Source: Phenylobacterium soli (GTDB lineage: Bacteria; Pseudomonadota; Alphaproteobacteria; Caulobacterales; Caulobacteraceae). From it: a stretch of 64,000 nt of DNA. Made by a program: the position numbers and the translations under genes. The stretch spans positions 3,252,001 to 3,316,000 of the forward strand of contig NZ_QFYQ01000001.1 of the NCBI RefSeq assembly GCF_003254475.1, given 5' to 3'. Below, in pieces: positions 34,527-43,332 of this stretch. The notes under the pieces are model-generated. The model ran no database searches and was not told the origin of the DNA. It saw nothing but the letters and a program-made list of their open reading frames with translations. How positions within the stretch are numbered: the stretch's first letter is position 1; every line of letters begins with the position of its first letter.

Positions 34527-35809
34527 GCGCCCGCCGGCGCCGACAGCAGCCCCTCGAACAGGGGCCGCACATAGTGGTCGGTGGCCGCCTCCGGCGTCAG
34601 GCCGGGGGCGAAGTCGTGCAGCTCCGCCGCGGCGTTGATCATCCCGGTGATCAGCTCGGCGCCGACGTTGACGTCGACCGGGCGGATCGAGCCGTCGGCG
34701 ATGCCGTCGGAAAGGATCGACGCAAAACGGCGCGACAGGCGGTCGAACTTGGCCATCAGCGCCGGGCGGATGGACTCCGGCACGGTCACCAGGGCCGATG
34801 TGCGCAGCAGCGGCGCGCCGCCGCCGAGCTGGTGCTCGACCAGGGCGGCGGAGAAGGAGACCAGAACCTCGAGGCCGCAGACCCCGCCCTGCTCGGCGGC
34901 GCGGATCGCCCGCCACATGATGTCGAAGGCGCGCTGGAAGCAGGCCACCACCAGTTCGTCCTTGGTCTCGTTGTGATGGTAGAAGGCGCCCTTCGAGACA
35001 TTGAGCCGGGCCGAGATCCGCTCGACCGACGCGCCATGGTAGCCCTCGGCGTTGATCAGCTCCGTGGCCGCCCGCAGGAACAGCTCGGACGAGGCGTCCG
35101 CGTCGGGATCGTCGGCGTGGGTGAGGTCGAGCTTGCGCGGCGTCGGCCAGGCCGCGCCCGGCGCCGCCAATCCTTCGGTGAGAATCGCCGACATCCGCGC
35201 CGCAGCCCGGCAGTAGTCGGCGAGCTCGAAGTCCCGCAGCCAGGCCGGCGCCCAGGTGGTCTCCGACAGAAGGAGGTGGGCGCGGGCGTTGCGGTGGAGC
35301 CTCGGCAGGCGCGTCGCGCCCGGGCCGTCGAGCAGCCGGCGCAGGTGGCGGAACATCTCCACATAGCGCTCGTTGACCGCGGCCGCGTTCAGGGTGCGCA
35401 CGTCGCTGAAGATGGCGATCCGCTCGGCCGTCCCCTCTTCGGCCTCGCGCTTGAAGTCGAAGAAGGCGCGGATGAACCGCTCGACCTTGGCCTGCGGCAG
35501 GGTCTCGGAAAGCCCGTCGGTGATCAGCGCCTCGAAGCGGTCGAGGGCGCGCATGTAGCAGGCCGAGGCCAGCTCTTCTTTGTTCTTGAAGTAGTAGATG
35601 ACGCCGGTCGGCACGAGGTCGAGCCGGGCGGCCACTTCACCTAGCGTCATGCCGCGCAGGCCGCGATGGTTCAGTTCCTGGACCGCGGAGGCCAGGATGG
35701 CGTTGCGCCGCGCCTCGTAGCGGCGGGTCGGCGCGCGACCCGGCGCACCGATGGTGGGGACATCTGGCCTCGGCGGCGTTTCGGCCGTTGCGCTGGAGCC
35801 GGCGGACAT
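34523..35809 (-). CDS. regulator with two fused TetR domains
   Basis: A 428-aa protein in which two complete TetR-type units are joined. The first HTH reads GMTLGEVAARLDLVPTGVIYYF with KNKEEL after it. The second, about 210 residues later, reads ASVERISARLNVSKGAFYHH with ETKDEL after it. Each is followed by a helical ligand-domain-sized segment. Ordinary TetR proteins are about 200 aa and dimerise; this chain would carry both subunits and could read an asymmetric operator. The start at 35809 follows GAGG; upstream in-frame codons lack conservation. Its stop shares the tetranucleotide CTAG with the stop of the convergent GGDEF-EAL gene. The targets are unknown. Confidence 0.85.
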   Translation of the reverse strand: MSAGSSATAETPPRPDVPTIGAPGRAPTRRYEARRNAILASAVQELNHRGLRGMTLGEVAARLDLVPTGVIYYFKNKEELASACYMRALDRFEALITDGLSETLPQAKVERFIRAFFDFKREAEEGTAERIAIFSDVRTLNAAAVNERYVEMFRHLRRLLDGPGATRLPRLHRNARAHLLLSETTWAPAWLRDFELADYCRAAARMSAILTEGLAAPGAAWPTPRKLDLTHADDPDADASSELFLRAATELINAEGYHGASVERISARLNVSKGAFYHHNETKDELVVACFQRAFDIMWRAIRAAEQGGVCGLEVLVSFSAALVEHQLGGGAPLLRTSALVTVPESIRPALMAKFDRLSRRFASILSDGIADGSIRPVDVNVGAELITGMINAAAELHDFAPGLTPEAATDHYVRPLFEGLLSAPAGA

Positions 35810-35872
35810 CGGACCCTCACTGGCGGGAAGCTCGATTGCCGGGCGTCCGATCCGCCCCGCTCCCCGAATGGC

Positions 35873-35885
35873 CGGTACGATACCG
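35873..35885. promoter_or_regulatory. short palindrome upstream of the double-TetR gene
   Basis: CGGTACGATACCG has 5-bp inverted arms around a CGA centre, 64-76 nt upstream of the TetR start. It could be a TetR operator for autoregulation, but a palindrome this short can occur by chance. The rest of 35810-36085 shows no gene I can support. Confidence 0.25.
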
Positions 35886-36085
35886 CCAGCCGCCCCCAAA
35901 ACGGAAGCCTTGAACGCGGCCGCGCCTGCTCGCCCCCTTCATTTGAGTCGTCGGTATGCTCCGACTGCTGACGTTCGAAGGCGCAATTGAGAGACAGGCA
36001 CGCCCACATCTCGCCGATTTCGTCGGCCGTGGCGCGGCTGCGCCCGACAGGCTAGGAGTCCGTCCCGGGGAGAAGGGGCGCGGCC

Positions 36086-36301
36086 ATGCCTGAAGTGACG
36101 GTCCGCAAGCGGCTCGGGCGCCGCTCTGGCGACTTGAAGTACCGCCTGAACCGCTGGTTTTACCGCAACCGACCGAAGGTGGCGGTGACGGCCGCCTTCG
36201 TGGCCGCATGCCTGGCGGGGCTGATCGCCGCGGCGATCGGGGTCGCGGGGCTCAACGTCGGCGGCCACCCGGCCGAACCGGTGGCCGCGGCCCAGCCCTA
36301 A
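36086..36301 (+). CDS. small single-pass membrane protein
   Basis: A 71-aa protein that I do not recognise. The first 30 residues are strongly basic (RKRLGRRSGDLKYRLNRWFYRNRPK), followed by one Ala-rich membrane helix (about residues 31-56) and a short Pro/Ala tail. GGAGAAGGGG lies upstream of the ATG. It ends exactly where the convergent ParA-like gene ends, with no spare bases. The basic N-terminus suggests a cytoplasmic N-terminus with the tail outside. Confidence 0.6.
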   Translation: MPEVTVRKRLGRRSGDLKYRLNRWFYRNRPKVAVTAAFVAACLAGLIAAAIGVAGLNVGGHPAEPVAAAQP

Positions 36302-37048
36302 TCAAGCGATCGGGGCCAGGGTCAGGCCCGGGCCAGCGGCCATCCGCGCCGCGCCCAGGTGAGCGCCGACCTCACCGAGATCGTCGTTGGCGCTGCGCAC
36401 CGGCGCGCCCGCCTCGCCGCGTAGGCGACGCCAGACCTCGGCGAACAGGGCGCGGACCTCGGCCGAGGCCGCTTCGGCGCCGTCGAGCTCCAGCACCGAA
36501 CGCATCTGGGCGAAGGCGGTCTGGTAGACGACGCGGTTGCGCAGGGCCACGGCCGCCACCGGCAGGCTGGCGAAGCGAAGCGCCTCGCAGGCTTTGACGA
36601 CCTGCGGCGGCTCGACCCGCCGGCGCGCCGGCGCGCACTGGTTCAGCACGATGACGCCGTCGCGGCCGAGCCGCTGGACGATGGCCACCGAACGCACGGC
36701 GGCGGCGAGGTCGAGATAGGTCGGGCGGGCGACGGCGATCGATAGGTCGGCGATCTTCACTGCTTCGGCGACGTCCTGCTCGGGCGTGGCGGGCGTGTCG
36801 ATGACCAGCAGTTCGGCGCCCGAGCGGCGCGAGGCTTCCATCAGGGCGAACAGCTTGGCGGCGCTGGTCTCGAAGACCAGGCTGGCGCCGTCCTCGCGGC
36901 CCTTCAGCACCTCGCTGGCCGAACGCTGCGGATCGGCGTCGGCGAGCACCGCCTTCACGCCCATGGCGCGGGCCGCCAGGGTCAGGTTGACCGCGACCGT
37001 CGTCTTCCCGGCCCCGCCCTTGCGGGACACCACCGCCAAGGTTTTCAC
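36302..37048 (-). CDS. orphan ParA/MinD-like ATPase
   Basis: A 248-aa P-loop ATPase with the deviant Walker A KGGAGKTT (residues 10-17), [10 protein letters not shown] as switch I and LLVIDTPAT as Walker B. This is the ParA/MinD/Soj class that positions DNA or protein complexes by ATP-dependent dimerisation. No parB or parS-like partner is next to it, so it is not a simple plasmid or chromosome partition pair. Orphan ParAs often place chemotaxis clusters, storage bodies or secretion systems. The C-terminus (about residues 205-248) has no clear match. A DnaA-box-like 9-mer sits about 50 nt upstream. Confidence 0.85.
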   Translation of the reverse strand: MKTLAVVSRKGGAGKTTVAVNLTLAARAMGVKAVLADADPQRSASEVLKGREDGASLVFETSAAKLFALMEASRRSGAELLVIDTPATPEQDVAEAVKIADLSIAVARPTYLDLAAAVRSVAIVQRLGRDGVIVLNQCAPARRRVEPPQVVKACEALRFASLPVAAVALRNRVVYQTAFAQMRSVLELDGAEAASAEVRALFAEVWRRLRGEAGAPVRSANDDLGEVGAHLGAARMAAGPGLTLAPIA

Positions 37049-37095
37049 GCGCGCATCGCCCCCGCGCCTCGAGAAGGCGGCATTAATGCACAGAC

Positions 37096-37104
37096 TTATC
37101 CACA
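37096..37104 (+). other. isolated DnaA-box-like 9-mer
   Basis: TTATCCACA is a perfect match to the bacterial DnaA box, in the short gap upstream of the ParA-like gene. There is only one copy and no AT-rich unwinding region, so it is not an origin. It might let DnaA affect expression of the ParA-like gene. Confidence 0.35.
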
Positions 37105-37145
37105 GGTCGAATCAGTGTCGCTTCGAACCCTGGGTTGCAGCCCGT

Positions 37146-37919
37146 TCAGGCGCCCGGCTCGACTTCCTTCACGTTCGTGCAGCCGGCGTCCTTGAGGACC
37201 GCCATCAGCTCGGCGACGGTGGCCGCCACCTCCTCCGGGTCGCGGCCGCGCAGGACGAGGTTGGAGCCGTAGCCGTCCGGTCCGAAGAACGGATAGCTGC
37301 CAAGCGACATGGCGGGATGGGCCCGGGCGACGCCTTCGAGCGGCGCGGCGATGACCCCCTCGGTCGAGCCCTCCACCCGCACGGTGCGGGAGATGGTCAC
37401 CGCCCCGGTGCGCAGGCGCGGGCCGACGTCCTCGAGCATGCCGCGCATGATCTGCGGCACCCCGGCCAGGACGAAGACGTTGCCGATGGTGAAGCCCGGC
37501 GGGCCCTGCACCGGGTTCTTCACCAGGTCGCCGCCGACCGGCACCCGGGCCATGCGCCGGCGCGCCGCGTTGAGCTCGCCGCCCCAGCGGGCGGTCATCA
37601 GGGCCAGGATATCGGGATGCTCGTAGAGCTCGACGCCGAAGGCCGCGGCTATGGCGTCCGCGGTGATGTCGTCGTGGGTCGGGCCGATGCCGCCCGTGGT
37701 GATCACGTAGTCGTAGCGTTCGCGCAATGCGTTCAGCGCGGCGACGATCTCCTCGATGACGTCCGGCACCACCCGCGCCTCGGCGAGGTCGACGCCGAAG
37801 GTGCCAAGGTAACGCGAGATATCGCGCAGGTTGGTGTCCTGGGTGCGGCCCGAGAGGATCTCGTCACCGATGATCAGCACCGCGGCCGTCACCCGATCGC
37901 CCGTCTCGCCGCTCGCCAT
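37146..37919 (-). CDS. CinA-N-terminal / molybdopterin-binding domain protein
   Basis: A 257-aa protein. The N-terminal two thirds is the MoCF/CinA fold: [28 protein letters not shown] and [15 protein letters not shown]. This is a single-domain relative of competence/damage-inducible protein CinA without the C-terminal nicotinamide-deamidase part. Such proteins have been linked to nucleotide pyrophosphatase activity. It is divergent from sfsA with 57 nt between starts. Confidence 0.85.
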   Translation of the reverse strand: MASGETGDRVTAAVLIIGDEILSGRTQDTNLRDISRYLGTFGVDLAEARVVPDVIEEIVAALNALRERYDYVITTGGIGPTHDDITADAIAAAFGVELYEHPDILALMTARWGGELNAARRRMARVPVGGDLVKNPVQGPPGFTIGNVFVLAGVPQIMRGMLEDVGPRLRTGAVTISRTVRVEGSTEGVIAAPLEGVARAHPAMSLGSYPFFGPDGYGSNLVLRGRDPEEVAATVAELMAVLKDAGCTNVKEVEPGA

Positions 37920-37976
37920 CGCGCCTGTCCTCGCCTAGATGAAGCCGTCTTCCGATCCCTCCGACTACAGCCCCCG

Positions 37977-38681
37977 ATGGACCTTCCGCAACCGCTCGTC
38001 CGCGGCCGTCTCACCCAGCGTTACAAGCGCTTCTTCGCCGACGTACTGCTCGACGACGGGCGGGCGGTGACCGCCCACTGCCCGAACCCGGGCGCCATGC
38101 TTGGGCTCAACACGCCGGGCCTGACCTGCTGGCTATCGAAATCCGACGATCCCAAGCGCAAGCTCGCCCACAGCCTCGAACTGGTCGAGGCCGACGGCGC
38201 GCTGGTAGGCATCAACACCCTCCACCCCAATCGGATCGTCGCCGAAGCCCTGGCCGCGGACGCCATTCCCGAAGTCGCCGGCTACACGAGCCATCGGCGC
38301 GAGGTGCGCTATGGGGCGAACAGCCGGGTCGACTTCCTGCTCGAACACCCGGACCGCGCGCCCTGCTGGCTGGAGGTGAAGAACGTCCACCTGATGCGCA
38401 CGCCGGGGCTGGCGGAATTCCCCGACTGCGTCGCGGCGCGCTCGGCCAAGCACCTGCGGGAACTCGAGGCTATGGTGGCGGAAGGTCACCGCGCGGTGGT
38501 CCTGTTCGTGGTCCAGCGCACCGACTGCGAGCGCTTCGCCGCCTGCCGCGAGCTCGATCCCGCCTTCGCCAGGAGCCTCGACCAGGCGGCGGACGCCGGC
38601 GTCGAGGTGCTGGTCTACGGCTGCGACATCGGCCTTGCCGGCGTGACGCTTGGCAGCCGCCTGCCGTGGCGGCGGGACTGA
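37977..38681 (+). CDS. sfsA: SfsA-family DNA-binding/sugar-fermentation stimulation protein
   Basis: A 234-aa SfsA homologue of normal length. It includes [11 protein letters not shown], the [12 protein letters not shown] motif, [12 protein letters not shown] with the nuclease-like acidic residues, and WLEVKNVHL. The fold has an N-terminal OB-like part and a C-terminal PD-(D/E)XK nuclease-like part. The cellular role of SfsA is poorly defined; in E. coli overexpression affects maltose metabolism. The ATG at 37977 gives a start directly at the conserved [11 protein letters not shown]. Confidence 0.94.
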   Translation: MDLPQPLVRGRLTQRYKRFFADVLLDDGRAVTAHCPNPGAMLGLNTPGLTCWLSKSDDPKRKLAHSLELVEADGALVGINTLHPNRIVAEALAADAIPEVAGYTSHRREVRYGANSRVDFLLEHPDRAPCWLEVKNVHLMRTPGLAEFPDCVAARSAKHLRELEAMVAEGHRAVVLFVVQRTDCERFAACRELDPAFARSLDQAADAGVEVLVYGCDIGLAGVTLGSRLPWRRD

Positions 38682-38710
38682 TCCCAGGCGCGCGTGACGG
38701 AGCGCTGCGC

Positions 38711-38752
38711 TTGATCCCCGTCAAGGCGCCCTTCGGGACACCCTCCTAGGGT
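38711..38752 (+). promoter_or_regulatory. FNR/FixK-type promoter of the DUF6448 gene
   Basis: TTGATCCCCGTCAA lies at 38711-38724. TAGGGT (38747-38752) starts 29.5 nt from the centre. The predicted transcript starts near 38759, only 13 nt before the ATG, with GGAGG in between. Confidence 0.72.
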
Positions 38753-38771
38753 TCAAGCAAGGAGGACTCCG

Positions 38772-39371
38772 ATGAGCGTCCATTTCAGCCGGCTGCTCGC
38801 CGCTGTCGCAGCGGCGGTCGCCCTGCCGGCCTTCGCCTGGGCCCATTGCGACGCCATCGACGGGCCCGTCGCCCAGGCCGCCACGACGGCTCTGCAAGAG
38901 CGCAATGTGAACATCGCCCTGCCCTACGCGCCGGCCGCCGCCGAACCCGAGATCCGCGCCCAGTTCGAGCGGGCGCTGAAGGTCCGCAGCCTGGGACCGG
39001 ACGCCCGCGCCCTGGCGGATCGGAGCTTCATGGAGACGGTCGTCCGGCTGCACCGCCAGGGCGAAGGCGCGCCCTACGATGGCCTGAAGCCCGCCGGAGT
39101 CGACCATGGGCCGGCGATCCCGGCGGCGGAGGCTGCCGTCGCCACCGGAGACCTGTCCAAGGTGCGCGCCGTTCTGGCGCAAGAGGTCGACGCGGGACTG
39201 GCGGAGCGGCTCGCGCATGTGCGGGCCACCCAGGCCTCGCCGGCGCAGGCGCGAACGGCCGAGGACGTCCCACGGGTGCGCGAGCGCGTGTCCGCCGAGC
39301 TGGGCCTCGTCACCTATGCGGAAGGCGTGCGGCAGGCGGCCCAAGGCCTGGACGCACATCACGAGAACTGA
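38772..39371 (+). CDS. exported DUF6448-family protein
   Basis: A 199-aa secreted protein with signal peptide ending near FAWAHC. The mature start HCDAIDGPVAQAATTALQ and the later SLGPDARALADRSF and LVRLHRQGEGAPYDGLKPAG-like run match the family known as DUF6448, found in many anaerobic and facultative bacteria; its function is unknown. The His-Cys-Asp at the mature N-terminus could bind metal or heme. GGAGG precedes the ATG by 6 nt. It is a single gene driven by a clear FNR-type promoter, which fits a role under low oxygen. Confidence 0.85.
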   Translation: MSVHFSRLLAAVAAAVALPAFAWAHCDAIDGPVAQAATTALQERNVNIALPYAPAAAEPEIRAQFERALKVRSLGPDARALADRSFMETVVRLHRQGEGAPYDGLKPAGVDHGPAIPAAEAAVATGDLSKVRAVLAQEVDAGLAERLAHVRATQASPAQARTAEDVPRVRERVSAELGLVTYAEGVRQAAQGLDAHHEN

Positions 39372-39439
39372 GCCGCGCACCTGCACGAGCTTCGCCCTGC
39401 CGGTGGCCTCGCCTGGCCAACCGCGCTAATTCCCCCCGC

Positions 39440-39769
39440 ATGGCGCGCAGCAAACCAGCCGACGAGTTCGAGATCGTGGTCGACGGGGAGACCTACGTCT
39501 GGTGGCTGCAACGCAAGCCGCACTGGTCGAGCGATCCCAGTGAGCGGCGCGGCATGGCGATCGCCGCGCGACACAAGGAAGGCCAGCGCGAGGCGGTGCT
39601 GGAGTTTCCCGTCGGCCCGCAGCCGAGGTTCGGCGCGCCGCAACTCAAGGCGGCCCAGATCAAGCCGGCCCTGGTGGCCAAGGCGATCGCCTCGGCAGTG
39701 GCGGCCGGATGGGAGCCGCTGTCCCGCGGCAAGCCGGTGATGATCGAGGTGGATGAGACCGGCGGCTGA
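39440..39769 (+). CDS. conserved hypothetical protein
   Basis: A 109-aa protein of unknown function. It starts MARSKPADEFEIVVDGETYVWWLQRKP and has a central basic segment and a C-terminal helix (LKAAQIKPALVAKAIASAVAAGW). No signal peptide or membrane helix was seen. The pattern of conserved aromatic residues and its clean frame suggest a real gene. It is followed 14 nt later by the convergent end of another small gene. Confidence 0.6.
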   Translation: MARSKPADEFEIVVDGETYVWWLQRKPHWSSDPSERRGMAIAARHKEGQREAVLEFPVGPQPRFGAPQLKAAQIKPALVAKAIASAVAAGWEPLSRGKPVMIEVDETGG

Positions 39770-39783
39770 GCGTGGCCGCAGCC

Positions 39784-40035
39784 TCAGAGCGGCGTCCAGA
39801 CCGCCTGCTCCTGGACCCAGTCCCAGACCCCGACCTTCACCGCGCCTTCGAGCAGGGTCACGCAGGCGAGCGCCGGCTTTTCTTTGCGGACCAGATCCAG
39901 CAGCGCCTGGCGCGCCGCCGCCCGCGCCTGATCTGGCCCGGGAGCGACGAGGTCGGCCTCCCATTCCCACTCGTCGGTGAGGAAGGCGAGCTGGTAGCGC
40001 GCCGATCGCTCCGATGTCGGAAGGCTGTCGCTCAC
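39784..40035 (-). CDS. small hypothetical protein
   Basis: An 83-aa protein with GTG start at 40035 and no family I recognise. It has acidic aromatic-rich ends (LTDEWEWEADL and VWDWVQEQAVW) around a helix (PDQARAAARQALLDLVRKE). There are no membrane segments. It is divergent from the nitronate monooxygenase gene, 53 nt apart. Confidence 0.5.
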   Translation of the reverse strand: MSDSLPTSERSARYQLAFLTDEWEWEADLVAPGPDQARAAARQALLDLVRKEKPALACVTLLEGAVKVGVWDWVQEQAVWTPL

Positions 40036-40088
40036 CTGGCGGATCCTGATGATGTGACGGCTCGCATGAAGAGATTAAGCTCCGAGCC

Positions 40089-41084
40089 ATGAAAACGGCT
40101 TTCACCGATCTGCTCGGCGTCGCGGCGCCGCTCGTCCAGGCGCCGATGGGCGGGGCCACCTCGCCCGAACTCGCCGCCGCCGTCAGCAACGCCGGGGGTC
40201 TCGGAATGCTGGCGCTCTCGTGGCATCCGCCCGAGGCCGTGCGCGCGGAGATCCGGCGCACGCGCGAACTGACGACGCGACCGTTCGGGGTCAACCTGGT
40301 GCTCGCCTTCCCGCAGGACGAGCGGCTCGCGGTCTGCCTCGAGGAAGGCGTGCGGCTGATCTCGTTCTTCTGGGGCGATCCGGCGCCGTTCGTCGCGCGC
40401 TGCCACGCGGCCGGCGCGCTCGTCGCCAGCACCGTCGCCAGCGGCGCCATGGCCAGGGCCGCGGCCGGAGCCGGCGTCGACGTCCTCGTCGCGCAGGGCT
40501 GGGAAGCGGGCGGCCACGTGCTCGGCGAGGTCGCCACCCTGCCGCTGGTCCGCGCGGTGGTCGAGGCCGCGCCCGACCGCCCGGTGCTCGCCGCCGGCGG
40601 GATCAGCGACGCCCACGGCCTCGCCGCCGCCCTGGCGCTCGGCGCGGCGGGCGCCTGGGTCGGCACCCGCTTCCTGGCGAGCCAGGAGGCGCAGATCCAC
40701 CCGGCCTACCGCGCGCGCCTGATCGCGGCGGACGAGACCGCCACGGTGCACACCAGCCTCTTCGACCTGGGCTGGCCGGACGCCCCGCACCGCGTCCTGC
40801 GGAACACCACCTACGAGGCCTGGCTGCAGGCGGGTTCGCCGGTCACCGGCGCGCGTCCGGGCGAAGGCGAGCCTCTCGCGAGGACGCCCCGCGGGCCCCT
40901 CTCGCGATACCAGGCGGCGACGCCCGGCCCAGACGCCGAGGGCGCCATCGAGGCCCTCTCGCTCTGGGCCGGCCAGGGCGTGAGCGGGGTGCGCCAGGCC
41001 CAGCCCGCCGCCGACATCGTCCGCGAACTCTCCGACGGCGCCGACCGGATCCTCGTCGAACTCGGCCGGCGCGCAAAGGCCTGA
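40089..41084 (+). CDS. nitronate monooxygenase family FMN enzyme
   Basis: A 331-aa TIM-barrel FMN protein of the 2-nitropropane dioxygenase/nitronate monooxygenase family. Motifs include LVQAPMGGATSPELAAAVSNAGGLGML at the start, GVNLVL, AQGWEAGGHVLG and LAAGGISDAHGLAAALALGAAGAWVGTRF for FMN phosphate binding. It oxidises alkyl nitronates to carbonyl compounds and nitrite; some relatives are enoyl-reductase-like. It is a single gene facing the MFS gene, with 4 nt between stops. Confidence 0.9.
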   Translation: MKTAFTDLLGVAAPLVQAPMGGATSPELAAAVSNAGGLGMLALSWHPPEAVRAEIRRTRELTTRPFGVNLVLAFPQDERLAVCLEEGVRLISFFWGDPAPFVARCHAAGALVASTVASGAMARAAAGAGVDVLVAQGWEAGGHVLGEVATLPLVRAVVEAAPDRPVLAAGGISDAHGLAAALALGAAGAWVGTRFLASQEAQIHPAYRARLIAADETATVHTSLFDLGWPDAPHRVLRNTTYEAWLQAGSPVTGARPGEGEPLARTPRGPLSRYQAATPGPDAEGAIEALSLWAGQGVSGVRQAQPAADIVRELSDGADRILVELGRRAKA

Positions 41085-41088
41085 GCCC

Positions 41089-42450
41089 TCAGCTCACCAG
41101 ATCCTCGCGCATGGTCTTGCCGGCGGACCAGAAAGCCCAGGCGCAGGGCAGGGCGAGCAGGGCGAAGCCGGTCAGGGACCACTTGATGGCGGCGGCCTCG
41201 GTGAAGCCGGCGCGGGCATGGAGCAGGTCGCTGACGAGACCGACGGCGAGCGGGCCGAGGCCGAGGCCGATCAGGTTGGCGATGAACAGCAGGATGGCGG
41301 TGGCCGTGGCCCGGCTCTCGGGCCGCACCAGCCCCTGCACCGAGGCGTAGGAAGGGCCGAGCCACATGGCGCTGAGCAGGCCCGGCGCCAGCAGGAGGGC
41401 GAAGGCGATCGTCATTGAGGGCGCGTTGAGGACCGCCAGGGAGAACGGCAGGGCGGCGATCGCGCCGACCGCCGGGATCACGGCGTAAGCCCGCGGATCG
41501 CGCGCCACGAAGCGGTCGGCGAGGCGCCCGCCCAGCAGGGTGCCGACGATGGCCGTGCCGCCGCTGGCGAGGCCCAGTCCGAGCCCCAGTAGGCCGACGC
41601 TCTTGAGGCCGAAGCGCGCCGAGGCCTCGGCCAGCTCCGCCGAATAGTTGCGCAGGAAGAAGGAGGCGGTGAAGGCAAGCGCGCCGTAGGAGATGAAGGC
41701 TTGCAGGGTGACGCCGGCGACCATCCGCCAGTAGGCGCGCTTGCCGGCGAGCTCCCTCAGGGTGTCGCGGAGCGACGGCGCCGTCTCGGCCGCGGCGAGG
41801 CTGGCCTTGGGCGCCCCGCGCCGCGGCTCGCGCAGGGTGGCGGCCGCGGCGGCGGCGAGCAGCAGTCCCGGCAGGCCGACGATCATGAAGGCCGCGCGCC
41901 AGCCGTAGGCGTCCGCCACCAGACCCCCGAAGGCGACGCCCAGGAGACTGCCGATCGGCGCGCCGAGCATGTAGATCGCAATGGCCGAGGCGCGGCTCTC
42001 CTTGGGCGCAGTGTCGGCGATCAGCGACAGGGCGGGCGGGGTGCAGCCGGACTCGCCGATGCCGACGCCGACCCGGATGAGCGCGAGCTGGACGAAACTC
42101 TGGGCCAGGCCGCAGAGCGCGGTGAAGCCGCTCCACAGGGCGACCGCGGCGGCGATGATCAGCGGCCGGTCGCCGCGTTCGGCATAGCGGGCGATGGGAA
42201 TGCCCAGCACGGTGTAGAGCACGGCGAACGACAGGCCGGACATCATGCCGATCTGCCAGTCGTGAAGCGCCAGGTCGCGCTTGATGGACTCCGCCAGGAT
42301 GTTCACCACCTGGCGATCGACCATGTTGAAGACGTAGATCAGCATCAGCAGGACGAGCGCATAGCGCCGGTATCCTCGACCGGCTGGCGCGAGGGCGCCG
42401 ACGCCCATGATCCCATCGTCCGTCGGCTGGGCCGTGGCCTGGACCGTCAT
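41089..42450 (-). CDS. MFS transporter, spinster-like
   Basis: A 453-aa major facilitator with 12 predicted helices. Loop 2-3 and helix 5 motifs are typical (GIPIARYAERGDRP and GVGIGESGCTPPALSLIADTAPKESRASA). The NMVDRQVVNILAESIKRDL start groups it with spinster-like transporters common in Caulobacterales. The frame is open to 42657, but the ATG at 42450 follows GGGAGA and begins the conserved part. The substrate is unknown. Confidence 0.9.
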   Translation of the reverse strand: MTVQATAQPTDDGIMGVGALAPAGRGYRRYALVLLMLIYVFNMVDRQVVNILAESIKRDLALHDWQIGMMSGLSFAVLYTVLGIPIARYAERGDRPLIIAAAVALWSGFTALCGLAQSFVQLALIRVGVGIGESGCTPPALSLIADTAPKESRASAIAIYMLGAPIGSLLGVAFGGLVADAYGWRAAFMIVGLPGLLLAAAAAATLREPRRGAPKASLAAAETAPSLRDTLRELAGKRAYWRMVAGVTLQAFISYGALAFTASFFLRNYSAELAEASARFGLKSVGLLGLGLGLASGGTAIVGTLLGGRLADRFVARDPRAYAVIPAVGAIAALPFSLAVLNAPSMTIAFALLLAPGLLSAMWLGPSYASVQGLVRPESRATATAILLFIANLIGLGLGPLAVGLVSDLLHARAGFTEAAAIKWSLTGFALLALPCAWAFWSAGKTMREDLVS

Positions 42451-42606
42451 AGGCGTCTCCCTGCGGATCGCCTCGTTGCGGGCGACTTGCCGAACACTGT
42501 TGGGCCTTGACGTGGGGTCAGTCGAGCGTCCGCCGAACGCCGACGTCGTCCAGCCTTGCGCAGCGCGCCGCGCGAAAATACCGTTGTTATCGAGGGGGAC
42601 GATCCA

Positions 42607-43263
42607 ATGAAGAATCTGCTGCTCGCGGCTGCGGGCATGGCCCTGCTTGCGGCGCAAACGTCAGCTGCGCAGTCGCCGGCTCCACAAGCCAACCCATGGT
42701 TTCCCGATCTCGCGGTCACCCAGCTGCGGACCGATCAGGTTCAGGCGCTGAAGGCGGTCAGCGGCCTGGTCGGCGGATGCCTGAGCCAGGGCATCGGCGA
42801 GCTGCTGTCGATGTCGGATCAGGTCCGCGAGCACCTCTACGAGGAGGGCCGGGTCAGGCAGGCCTACGCCACCTACCGGTGCCCGGTGATCACTCAGGCC
42901 ATCGAACCGAACAGCCCAAATCCGGACCTGGAGAAGATGATCGACGGCGCGACGCCAGCTTGCCACGCGGTCTACACGGGGCAGATCGTCGCCATTTCTC
43001 ACGTCGCGGCGTTCAACGACGACGCCGGCCGCGTGAAGGCAGACCTGCAGTCTTGTGTCGCGCAGATGACGCTGGCGACGACCAACACCTGCAACGATCT
43101 GCGGCACGACTTCGCCAACGTGCCGAGCCCCTCGTCCGCCTCATCCGTCGCGGCGGACATCTTCAGTCCGTTCGCAGGCGCGACGGCGGCCTATAGCGAG
43201 GATCAGATGCGTACGGCGATCCGCCGGAAAATGACCGCACTAGGCTGTCCTGACATTCCGTAA
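42607..43263 (+). CDS. exported hypothetical protein with six cysteines
   Basis: A 218-aa protein that I do not recognise. It has a signal peptide (MKNLLLAAAGMALLAAQTSA) and a mature part with six cysteines in the contexts GGCLSQG, YRCPVI, PACHAV, QSCVAQ, NTCNDL and LGCPDI, which could make three disulfides. The ATG at 42607 is chosen because it starts the signal peptide and follows a GGGGGA. It is likely periplasmic or secreted, and stands alone. Confidence 0.65.
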   Translation: MKNLLLAAAGMALLAAQTSAAQSPAPQANPWFPDLAVTQLRTDQVQALKAVSGLVGGCLSQGIGELLSMSDQVREHLYEEGRVRQAYATYRCPVITQAIEPNSPNPDLEKMIDGATPACHAVYTGQIVAISHVAAFNDDAGRVKADLQSCVAQMTLATTNTCNDLRHDFANVPSPSSASSVAADIFSPFAGATAAYSEDQMRTAIRRKMTALGCPDIP

Positions 43264-43332
43264 ATTGGGGTTCCTGCCGCGGATCGTCCTCCATCGACCA
43301 ACCCGCGGCGCCGACCCAGCCCTCCCCAACGG

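Noticed and set aside
37096-37104. DnaA box as a replication origin
   Set aside because: A single box without clustering or an AT-rich unwinding element is not an origin.
42507-42520. TTGACGTGGGGTCA as a further FNR box
   Set aside because: The half-sites are separated by seven bases instead of six and the second ends TCAG, so it fails the TTGA-N6-TCAA rule.
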